A stretch of DNA of 6,372 nucleotides from an uncultured Collinsella sp. (GTDB lineage: Bacteria > Actinomycetota > Coriobacteriia > Coriobacteriales > Coriobacteriaceae). The notes beneath the pieces are model-generated. The model ran no database searches, had not been told where the DNA came from, and saw only the letters and a list, made by a program, of their open reading frames with translations. Of the stretch, positions 1 to 5,049 are shown one piece after another. The stretch spans positions 1 to 6,372 of the forward strand of contig CAADVJ010000188.1 of assembly GCA_900752475.1 (NCBI GenBank), written 5' to 3'. Made by a program: the position numbers and the translations under genes. Each line of letters opens with the position of its first letter. Within the stretch, counting starts at the first letter, position 1.

Positions 1-253
1 GAAGAGGTCCTTCTCCGTGGCCCCCGGCGGCGGCCCCGGCCGTACCCTGCACCCGGACAACATGGGCGCCGGCCCTGCCTCTTACGGCATGACCGACACC
101 ATGGGCCGCATGCACTCCGACGCCCAGTTCGCCGGTTCTTCCTCCGTGCCTGCGCACGTTGACATGATGGGTCTCATCGGCATGGGCAACAACCCCATGG
201 TCGGTGCCACCGTCGCCTGCGCTGTCGCCGTCGAGGAGGCCCTCAAGGCCTAA
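1..253 (+). CDS. GGGtGRT-family protein, C-terminal part (5' end outside window)
   Basis: The reading frame is open from base 2 and ends at TAA 251-253, giving the last 83 residues of a protein that starts upstream. The GTG at base 17 is only an internal codon: coding character continues to the window edge. The segment contains GGGPGRT followed by LHPDNMGAGPASYGMTD, which matches the motif that names the GGGtGRT family (Pfam GGGtGRT), proteins of roughly 330 residues with no established function in bacteria and archaea. The tail is rich in Gly and Met (GLIGMGNNPMVGATVA) and ends in an Ala-rich helix. It is followed 35 bases later by a strong terminator, so it is the last gene of its transcript. 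No catalytic role can be assigned from this fragment. The family call rests on recall of the motif, not on a search. Confidence 0.7.
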   Translation, partial: KRSFSVAPGGGPGRTLHPDNMGAGPASYGMTDTMGRMHSDAQFAGSSSVPAHVDMMGLIGMGNNPMVGATVACAVAVEEALKA

Positions 254-288
254 TCGCGCCCGCGCGATGCTCATATAGTTGAGCTTTG

Positions 289-321
289 GAGCCGCTACCC
301 ACCCGGGTAGCGGCTCTTTTT
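289..321 (+). terminator. Intrinsic terminator after the GGGtGRT gene
   Basis: A perfect 12-bp stem (GAGCCGCTACCC at 289-300 with GGGTAGCGGCTC at 305-316) encloses a 4-nt loop and is followed directly by five T residues (317-321). This is a textbook Rho-independent terminator for the plus strand and isolates the upstream gene from the flavoprotein gene. Confidence 0.95.
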
Positions 322-509
322 GTTTGCGCTGTCGCAGGGTGGCTAATGCCGATATATCAGTTGGGGCGAAATACAAGATGTGATGAGATGGAGCGTCAGA
401 GCGTCCATGACGCCCACCTGCCAGATTTGCCCTTTACCGATTTGCCGGGTCTTTGCGGCCCCATTGCCGTTCACCCGTGCGACAATGCGCCTGACGAGAA
501 AGGAATCCG

Positions 510-2036
510 ATGGAATCGACTGATGTACTGGTAATTGGATCTGGCATTGCGGGCCTTTGTGCCGCCATCGAAGCGGCACGCACGGATGCAACCGTCACTG
601 TGGCAAGCGCCGGCAAGACCATGAGTGGATCGAGCTTCTTCCCGGGTACCTGGGGCCTCGGCCTCATCGGTCCCGTCGACGAAGACGACGAGCAGGACCT
701 CATCGACACCATCCTGGCCGTCGGCGGCGGCGTTGCCGACCCCGAACTCGTCCAAACGTTCGTCCACGGCATTCCCCAATCGATTGACTGGCTCGAGCAA
801 GACCTGGGCGTTGAGCTCCAGCGTCCGCAAAGCGCCAAGAGTGCTCAACAAAAGCAATTTATCCCCTGCTTTGACCACAAGACGCGCATGTGGCGCGGCT
901 TCACCCGCAAGCCCCTTGAGGACGCTCTGACGACCTGGATCGAGTCGCTCGGCATTCGCCTGCTCCCCCGCCATGAGCTTATCGACCTTGTTGAGGACAC
1001 GAACGGCAGAATAACCGGAACCGTACTCTACGACCTTACCGAAAATCGAATCGTGCCCTTTGCTGCCAAGGCCACGATCATCGCAGCCGGTGGCACAGGC
1101 GGCCTGTTCGAGCGCAGCCTTACGTCGGCTGATGTGCTCAGCTCCTCGCAGGCCATCGCACTGGCGCACGGCGCAACACTTACTAATATAGAGTTCATGC
1201 AGATGATGCCTGGCTTCATCGAGCCCAGGCGTAACTTGGTCTTCAACGAGAAAACCTGGCGCTACGTGCATGTAGACCAGCCGGTAGATATTGCCGACGA
1301 CAAGCTGGACGACCTGCTCGAGCAGCGCTCTGGATATGGTCCCTTCACGTCACGCTTGGCCTCCCGCGCTATCGATCTCGTCATCGATCAGCCAGGTGTC
1401 GAAGGCCTGGCACTCCACTACGACTTCCCCCGCGAGGATGTCCCCGAGTTTGTGCAGACCTTTGCCACCTGGCTGCAAGACGAGCACGGCATCGCGCCGA
1501 CCGACGAGATGCGCGTTGCGATGTATGCCCACGCCGCTAACGGCGGCATCAAGATCGATAAGACCGCGCACACGGGCGTTGAGGGCCTCTACGCTTGCGG
1601 CGAGGCGACAGGCGGCATGCACGGCGCCGACCGCATTGGTGGCTTGTCAAGCGCCAACGGCATCGTATTCGGACGTATCGCGGGCGCATCGGCAGCCCTC
1701 ACAGCGCAGAAAGAGCCTGAGGCGGCCCTGAAGGCGGATATCACCCTCCCCCAGTACGGCATTGCTACAACAGATGCCGAACGCCTGACACACAGCCTTA
1801 GGCACACGATGAGCACCTATTGCATGATCAACAGGACCGAAACAGGCCTATCCGAGGCCCTGCAACAGCTTGAAAGTCTGCAAGACAAGGCCATGGCGCT
1901 GAGCAAGCCGCATGCCGATGACAGCGAGATCGCAGCCCTCGAACGCCTACAGTCGCAGATTCGACTAGCACAGGAAATGGTCAAAGCCATGCGCAAGCGA
2001 ACTACAAGCTTAGGTTCGCACTATCGAGCAGACTAA
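510..2036 (+). CDS. FAD-dependent oxidoreductase, fumarate reductase / L-aspartate oxidase superfamily
   Basis: The 508-residue product is probably a soluble FAD flavoprotein of the FAD_binding_2 type. The dinucleotide-binding GSGIAG sits at residues 10-15, followed by the FAD-contacting SGSSFF near 39-44, the mid-protein ATIIAAGGTGGL at 188-199, and the C-terminal FAD motif GLYACGEATGGMHGADRIGG at 359-378. Compared by eye with L-aspartate oxidase (NadB) and fumarate reductase, H341 (HAANGG for HYTCGG) and R375 (GADR for GANR) are kept. The region after EF-x-Q, however, reads MMPGF where the family has FHPTA, so the usual active-site His-Pro-Thr is absent. The C-terminus is a helical domain ending RTTSLGSHYR, a degenerate form of the family's R-x-ESRG-x-H-x-R. 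The ATG is preceded by AAAGGA (499-504) at 5 nt spacing. No partner subunit, haem-binding domain or signal peptide is visible, and nadA/nadC are not adjacent. The substrate is unknown; a divergent NadB-like or other dicarboxylate/amino acid oxidoreductase is possible. Confidence 0.8.
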   Translation: MESTDVLVIGSGIAGLCAAIEAARTDATVTVASAGKTMSGSSFFPGTWGLGLIGPVDEDDEQDLIDTILAVGGGVADPELVQTFVHGIPQSIDWLEQDLGVELQRPQSAKSAQQKQFIPCFDHKTRMWRGFTRKPLEDALTTWIESLGIRLLPRHELIDLVEDTNGRITGTVLYDLTENRIVPFAAKATIIAAGGTGGLFERSLTSADVLSSSQAIALAHGATLTNIEFMQMMPGFIEPRRNLVFNEKTWRYVHVDQPVDIADDKLDDLLEQRSGYGPFTSRLASRAIDLVIDQPGVEGLALHYDFPREDVPEFVQTFATWLQDEHGIAPTDEMRVAMYAHAANGGIKIDKTAHTGVEGLYACGEATGGMHGADRIGGLSSANGIVFGRIAGASAALTAQKEPEAALKADITLPQYGIATTDAERLTHSLRHTMSTYCMINRTETGLSEALQQLESLQDKAMALSKPHADDSEIAALERLQSQIRLAQEMVKAMRKRTTSLGSHYRAD

Positions 2037-2079
2037 ATCGATTCTCACTTTGAGTTTGATCACAACTTCTCAACATGCA

Positions 2080-2158
2080 TCGAGCCCCGTAAGCATGATT
2101 CCCCTAAGGAGAACACACCTACGGGGCTTGAGCCGTGTTTCCCTAAGGGAATCACGGT
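2080..2158. repeat. Nested inverted-repeat element, two related palindromes (REP/BIME-like)
   Basis: An outer stem pairs 2080-2091 (TCGAGCCCCGTA) with 2120-2131 (TACGGGGCTTGA), with one G-T position, around a 28-nt loop. That loop holds an imperfect palindrome centred on CCCTAAGG (2096-2116). Immediately downstream, 2133-2157 forms a second hairpin: CCGTG with CACGG, a T-T mismatch, then TTCCC with GGGAA around a TAA loop. The reverse complement of 2135-2154 matches 2096-2116 with two substitutions and one inserted G, so the element carries two copies of one ~20-bp unit in inverted orientation. There is no T-tract, so it is not a standard terminator. It could be an interspersed repeat, an operator pair or an RNA structure in the 3' region of the flavoprotein transcript. 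Confidence 0.6.
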
Positions 2159-2210
2159 GCAGATTACTCAGCTCCGCGCCCTTTCGGGTTCGACCCCATG
2201 CGAGGTCAAC

Positions 2211-2241
2211 AAAAAAGCGACCAGCCTGAGCCAGTCGCTTT
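2211..2241 (-). terminator. Terminator of the His-Lys-Lys tRNA operon
   Basis: An 8-bp stem (AAAGCGAC 2214-2221 with GTCGCTTT 2234-2241) has a 12-nt loop. Read on the minus strand it ends in TTTTTT (complement of 2211-2216), directly downstream of the last tRNA-Lys gene. On the plus strand the stem is followed by only three T residues, so it would terminate the flavoprotein transcript weakly at best. Confidence 0.85.
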
Positions 2242-2254
2242 AACAATCTTTGGG

Positions 2255-2327
2255 TGGGCCGTCAGGGGTTCGAACCCTGGACCTTGGGATTAAGAGTCCC
2301 CTGCTCTACCAACTGAGCTAACGACCC
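2255..2327 (-). tRNA. tRNA-Lys (anticodon CTT), copy distal to the promoter
   Basis: The minus strand gives a 73-nt cloverleaf. The acceptor GGGTCGT pairs with ACGGCCC (one G-T), the D-arm is AGCTCAGTTGGTAGAGC, the anticodon loop is CTCTTAA (anticodon CTT, reads AAG Lys), and the T-arm is CAGGG-TTCGAAC-CCCTG. The discriminator base is A at 2255. The next bases read CCC, so the 3' CCA is not encoded and must be added by nucleotidyltransferase. It differs from the neighbouring Lys gene at one internal position (A59 here, C59 there). It is the last gene of the tRNA operon. Confidence 0.95.
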
Positions 2328-2331
2328 AAAG

Positions 2332-2357
2332 CTAAAGTCCGTTGTGGCGGACTTTAG
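2332..2357. other. 10-bp hairpin between the two tRNA-Lys genes
   Basis: CTAAAGTCCG (2332-2341) pairs perfectly with CGGACTTTAG (2348-2357) around the 6-nt loop TTGTGG. It occupies most of the spacer between the two Lys genes. In the direction of tRNA transcription it is followed by CTTTGGG, not by a real T-tract, so it is more likely a precursor-processing or spacing structure than an efficient terminator. A weak attenuator cannot be excluded. Confidence 0.55.
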
Positions 2358-2373
2358 AGGAGATATCGTGTGG

Positions 2374-2446
2374 TGGGCCGTCAGGGGGTCGAACCCTGGA
2401 CCTTGGGATTAAGAGTCCCCTGCTCTACCAACTGAGCTAACGACCC
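2374..2446 (-). tRNA. tRNA-Lys (anticodon CTT), middle gene of the operon
   Basis: This 73-nt tRNA is identical to the downstream Lys gene except for the T-loop: TTCGACC here against TTCGAAC (plus-strand base 2388 G versus 2269 T). The anticodon loop is CTCTTAA, so it reads AAG. Unlike its twin, the CCA end is encoded (complement of 2371-2373 follows the discriminator A at 2374). GATATC sits just outside both ends of the gene (2362-2367 and 2447-2452). Confidence 0.95.
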
Positions 2447-2471
2447 GATATCAACACGAAGCAAGAACTGG

Positions 2472-2546
2472 GGTGGGTAAAGGGACTCGAACCCTCGACC
2501 TACGGGACCACAACCCGTCGCTCTAGCCAACTGAGCTACACCCACC
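2472..2546 (-). tRNA. tRNA-His (anticodon GTG), first gene of the operon
   Basis: On the minus strand the acceptor GTGGGTG pairs with TACCCAC, and the anticodon loop TTGTGGT gives anticodon GTG (His). The T-arm is CGAGGG-TTCGAGT. The identity signature of tRNA-His is present: an extra G at position -1 (base 2546) opposite discriminator C73 (base 2472). CCA is encoded at 2471-2469. It is the promoter-proximal gene, about 20 nt from the predicted start of transcription. Confidence 0.95.
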
Positions 2547-2572
2547 GTGTCCTGTGCGCTTCGCGCTCGACT

Positions 2573-2627
2573 ATTATTGCAAGGAACGCCACGCGATGCA
2601 AGCCCCAATTTTCAAGAATTTTGAAAA
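2573..2627 (-). promoter_or_regulatory. Promoter of the tRNA operon, with A/T-rich upstream element
   Basis: Reading the minus strand, -35 TTGCAT (complement of 2596-2601) and -10 AATAAT (complement of 2573-2578) are separated by exactly 17 nt. The -10 box matches the consensus in five of six bases, the -35 in only the first three. Upstream of -35 is an A/T-rich tract (2607-2627) resembling an UP element; it includes TTTTCAA...TTGAAAA as an inverted repeat. Downstream, the discriminator is GC-rich (GTCGAGCGCG), as in stringently controlled stable-RNA promoters. Start of transcription is inferred near 2566. Confidence 0.65.
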
Positions 2628-2632
2628 GAGTT

Positions 2633-2706
2633 TTTCGAGACCATTTCGAGCAAATCCCACCGGTTTCATAGGAGTAAACTTGCCCCACTGCAAATCCTCG
2701 AAAGGA
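2633..2706 (+). promoter_or_regulatory. Repeated TTTCGAG motifs overlapping the aminotransferase ribosome binding site
   Basis: TTTCGAG occurs at 2633-2639 and again at 2644-2650, 11 bp apart. Its reverse complement CTCGAAA lies at 2697-2703, running into the ribosome binding site AAAGGA (2701-2706). CAAATCC also occurs twice (2651-2657 and 2691-2697), next to the TTTCGAG units. In RNA, either upstream copy could pair with the ribosome-binding-site copy. No convincing -35/-10 pair was found for this gene, so whether the motifs are transcribed is unknown. Confidence 0.35.
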
Positions 2707-2711
2707 CCGTC

Positions 2712-3893
2712 ATGAAAGAACTCTCCAACCGCACGGCAAGATTTACCGATTCGGTCATCCGCCGCATGACACGCATCTCCAATAAGTACGGCGCTGTCAA
2801 TCTCTCGCAGGGCTTCCCCGACTTCGATCCCCCGGCGCAGCTGCTCAACAGCCTGAGCGCCATCGCCAGCGACCCCAAGCCGCTCTATCACCAGTACTCC
2901 ATCACCTGGGGCTCCCAGGCCATGCGAGAGGCGCTCGCAGCAAAGCAGGAGCACTTTATGGGCATGCCGGTCGACCCCAACCAGAATATCGTGGTCACCT
3001 GCGGCTCCACCGAGGCCATGATGGCCGCCATGATGACGGTCACGAACCCCGGCGACAAGGTCGTCATCTTCTCGCCGTTCTACGAGAACTACGGCGCCGA
3101 CACGATCCTTTCGGGTGCCGAGCCCATCTACGTGCCGCTCAACCCACCCACATTCGACTTTGACCGCAAGACACTCGAGGCGGCCTTCCGCGACAACGAC
3201 CCCAAGGCCATCGTCCTGTGCAACCCGTCCAACCCCTGTGGCAAGGTCTTTACGCGCGAGGAGCTCACCTTTATCGCTGACCTCTGCAAAAAGTACGACG
3301 CCTACTGCATTACCGACGAAGTCTATGAGCACATCGTCTATGCGCCCCACGAGCATGTCTATATGGCCACGCTGCCCGGCATGTTCGAGCGCACCATCAG
3401 CTGCAGCTCGTTGTCCAAGACCTACTCCATCACCGGTTGGCGCCTGGGCTACACCATCGCCCCCGCCGAAATCACCGAGCGCATTAAAATGGTCCACGAC
3501 TTCCTCACCGTGGGCGCCGCCGCTCCCCTGCAAGAGGCCGTCGTTACCGCCCTCAACTTCGATGACAGCTATTACGATGAGGTCCTTGACCTCTATACCG
3601 CCAAACGCGACCTGTTCTGCCAGGGACTCGACAGCATCGGTCTTGAGCATAACGTGCCGCAGGGCGCCTACTACGTGATGATGGATATCTCTGAGTTTGG
3701 CTACGACAGCGACCTCGAGTTCTGCGAGGACCTGGCCTCAAAGGTGGGCGTGGGCGCAGTGCCCGGCTCGAGCTTCTTCCGCGAGCCCGTCAACCATCTG
3801 ATTCGTTTCCACTTTGCCAAGCGTGACGAGACGCTCAACGCGGCGCTGGAGAACCTCAAGTCCCTGCGTGATAAAATCAAACCGCGCGGGTAA
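2712..3893 (+). CDS. Pyridoxal-phosphate aminotransferase, class I/II (fold type I)
   Basis: The 393-residue length is normal for a cytosolic amino acid aminotransferase that moves an amino group between an amino acid and a 2-oxo acid. Conserved features are NLSQGFPDF near 30-38 and phosphate-binding GSTEA at 98-102. NPSNPCG follows at 171-177 with PLP-contacting N174, and TDEVY at 201-205 with D202 (pairs with the pyridine nitrogen) and Y205. SLSKTYSITGWRLGY carries the Schiff-base lysine K236, and R365 in IRFHFAK is the expected carboxylate-binding arginine. The QGFPDF opening resembles the kynurenine/glutamine transaminase and YbdL (methionine) branch more than classical AspC, but substrate cannot be fixed from sequence alone. 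The ATG is supported by GAAAGGA (2700-2706) at 5 nt. The gene diverges from the tRNA operon and has its own terminator, so it appears monocistronic. Confidence 0.92.
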   Translation: MKELSNRTARFTDSVIRRMTRISNKYGAVNLSQGFPDFDPPAQLLNSLSAIASDPKPLYHQYSITWGSQAMREALAAKQEHFMGMPVDPNQNIVVTCGSTEAMMAAMMTVTNPGDKVVIFSPFYENYGADTILSGAEPIYVPLNPPTFDFDRKTLEAAFRDNDPKAIVLCNPSNPCGKVFTREELTFIADLCKKYDAYCITDEVYEHIVYAPHEHVYMATLPGMFERTISCSSLSKTYSITGWRLGYTIAPAEITERIKMVHDFLTVGAAAPLQEAVVTALNFDDSYYDEVLDLYTAKRDLFCQGLDSIGLEHNVPQGAYYVMMDISEFGYDSDLEFCEDLASKVGVGAVPGSSFFREPVNHLIRFHFAKRDETLNAALENLKSLRDKIKPRG

Positions 3894-3918
3894 GGACGGC
3901 CCGGCAACTAAAGCAACC

Positions 3919-3957
3919 AAAGAAGCCCCGCAACGCCACGTTGCGAGGCTTCTTTTT
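3919..3957 (+). terminator. Intrinsic terminator after the aminotransferase
   Basis: A long stem pairs 3919-3927 (AAAGAAGCC) with 3947-3955, has one C-A mismatch, then continues as CGCAACG (3929-3935) with CGTTGCG (3939-3945) around a CCA loop. The T-run ends at 3957. It lies 26 bases after the stop codon and separates the aminotransferase from the kinase promoter. Confidence 0.93.
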
Positions 3958-3963
3958 ATAGCG

Positions 3964-3992
3964 CTTTCTTAAATGGTTTAGAGCCCTATACT
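3964..3992 (+). promoter_or_regulatory. Candidate promoter of the sugar kinase gene
   Basis: TATACT at 3987-3992 is a five-of-six match to the -10 consensus. It is placed between the preceding terminator and the kinase ribosome binding site, giving a leader of about 30 nt. The -35 region (around CTTTCTT, 3964-3970) is a poor match, so either the promoter is weak or an activator assists. No operator palindrome is obvious around it. Confidence 0.5.
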
Positions 3993-4030
3993 TTAGTCAC
4001 GGAGCAACTCGTCCCAGAGAGAGGAATACT

Positions 4031-4921
4031 ATGGCAGAACAGCAGCTTATCGGAGCGCTCGAGGCCGGCGGCACCAAGATGGTCTGCGCCACGGGCTATG
4101 CAGACGGTACGGTCCTGGAGCGTGAGCAGATCGCGACCACGACCCCGCAGGAGACCGTTGAGGCCGTCAATGCATGGTTTGCCGACAAGGGCATCGCCGC
4201 ACTGGGCATCGGCGCCTTTGGCCCCACCGCAGTCAACCCCGCTTCGCCCCAATACGGCAAGATCCTGGAGACGCCCAAAACGGCATGGCGCTACTTTGAC
4301 CTGCTGGGCACTATCCAAAACGAGCTCAATATCCCCTGCGGCTACGATACCGACGTCAACGTCGCCTGCCTGGGCGAGGTCACGTTTGGTTGTGCCAAGG
4401 GCCTTACCGATGTGGTCTACCTGACCATCGGTACCGGCGTGGGCGCCGGCGTGCTCTCGGGCGGTAAGCTCGTGCACGGCATGATGCATCCCGAGGCCGG
4501 CCACATCCTGGTCACGCGCGACCCGCGCGACACCATCGGTGAGCATAGCGCCTGCCCCTTCCACGACAACTGCCTCGAGGGCCTCATCGCCGGCCCCGGC
4601 GTTAAAAAGCGCTGGGATGGCAAGAGCGCCGGAGACATGGCCGATGACCCGGAGGCCATGGACCTGCTCGCCGGTTATCTGGCACAGGCGCTCATGACCT
4701 ACACGCTGTGCTACGCACCGCAAAAAATCATCATCGGCGGCGGCGTGGCCGACCACACCCCCATCGTGCCGCTCGCACGCAAAAAGTGTGCCGAAATGCT
4801 CAACGGCTATATCGTCACGCCCGAGGTCAACGACATCGATACCTATATTGTCAACAATAGCCTCGAGGGCAAGCAGGGCATCATGGGCTGCCTTGCCCTG
4901 GGCGCGCAGGCGCTTCAGTAA
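4031..4921 (+). CDS. ROK-family sugar kinase, fructokinase type
   Basis: The 296-residue cytosolic kinase is predicted to phosphorylate a hexose, most likely fructose, with ATP. The N-terminal phosphate-binding motif GALEAGGTK (8-16) is followed by GIGAFGP, then DTDVNVACLGE with catalytic base D108, then TIGTGVGAGVLSGGKLVHG. The zinc site characteristic of ROK proteins is present: H158 in HPEAGH, then C175, H178 and C181 in CPFHDNC. LEGLIAGPG and a late IIIGGGV follow. The EAGGTK opening and the CP-x-H-x-x-C zinc loop resemble ScrK/GmuE-type fructokinases rather than ROK repressors, and there is no N-terminal helix-turn-helix. Length agrees with that subgroup. The start is supported by GAGAGAGGA (4017-4025), 5 nt before ATG. 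It stands alone between terminators, without an adjacent transporter or glycosidase, so the physiological sugar remains inferred. Confidence 0.88.
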   Translation: MAEQQLIGALEAGGTKMVCATGYADGTVLEREQIATTTPQETVEAVNAWFADKGIAALGIGAFGPTAVNPASPQYGKILETPKTAWRYFDLLGTIQNELNIPCGYDTDVNVACLGEVTFGCAKGLTDVVYLTIGTGVGAGVLSGGKLVHGMMHPEAGHILVTRDPRDTIGEHSACPFHDNCLEGLIAGPGVKKRWDGKSAGDMADDPEAMDLLAGYLAQALMTYTLCYAPQKIIIGGGVADHTPIVPLARKKCAEMLNGYIVTPEVNDIDTYIVNNSLEGKQGIMGCLALGAQALQ

Positions 4922-5003
4922 CAGACGCACCCACAGGGCGTGGCGCGCCCGGCAAATCCAACCTACGGAACGACGCCACCACGCCCCATATAAGCCTCAA
5001 ATA

Positions 5004-5049
5004 AAAAAGGCCGCCTAGGACCAAACAATACGTCCTAGGCGGCCTTTTT
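5004..5049. terminator. Bidirectional terminator between converging genes
   Basis: A perfect 18-bp stem (5004-5021 with 5032-5049) encloses a 10-nt loop; it has A5 at one end and T5 at the other, so it serves both strands. On the plus strand it ends the sugar kinase transcript. On the minus strand it ends the VanZ-like transcript, whose stop codon (complement of 5035-5037) and last codons lie inside the stem. Confidence 0.95.

Noticed and set aside
322..509. Sigma-70-type promoter for the flavoprotein gene
   Set aside because: Candidates such as TATATC at 353-358 lack a -35 partner at suitable spacing. A promoter must exist after the terminator, but I cannot place it.
286..534. 82-codon plus-strand open frame between the first two genes
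   Set aside because: It starts inside the terminator stem, has no ribosome binding site, and runs into the flavoprotein gene in another frame.
471..1271. 266-codon minus-strand open frame opposite the flavoprotein
   Set aside because: It overlaps the FAD-binding half of a clear plus-strand gene and has no recognisable domain.
2186..2197. GGGTTCGACCCC resembling a tRNA T-arm on the plus strand
   Set aside because: Only two base pairs of the T-stem can form in register, and no acceptor, D or anticodon arm surrounds it, so a tRNA or a duplicated attachment-site end is not supported.
2381..2608. 75-codon minus-strand open frame across tRNA-Lys and tRNA-His
   Set aside because: It translates structural tRNA sequence; peptides such as VAQLARATGCGPVGRGFES are well-known spurious products of tRNA genes.
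2574..3650. 358-codon minus-strand open frame opposite the aminotransferase
   Set aside because: It is the shadow of a high-GC coding strand. The plus frame carries every catalytic aminotransferase motif, while the antisense product shows no recognisable domain and would overlap the tRNA promoter.
3986..4930. 314-codon minus-strand open frame opposite the sugar kinase
   Set aside because: The plus strand encodes a complete ROK kinase with a ribosome binding site; the antisense frame is a codon-bias artefact.
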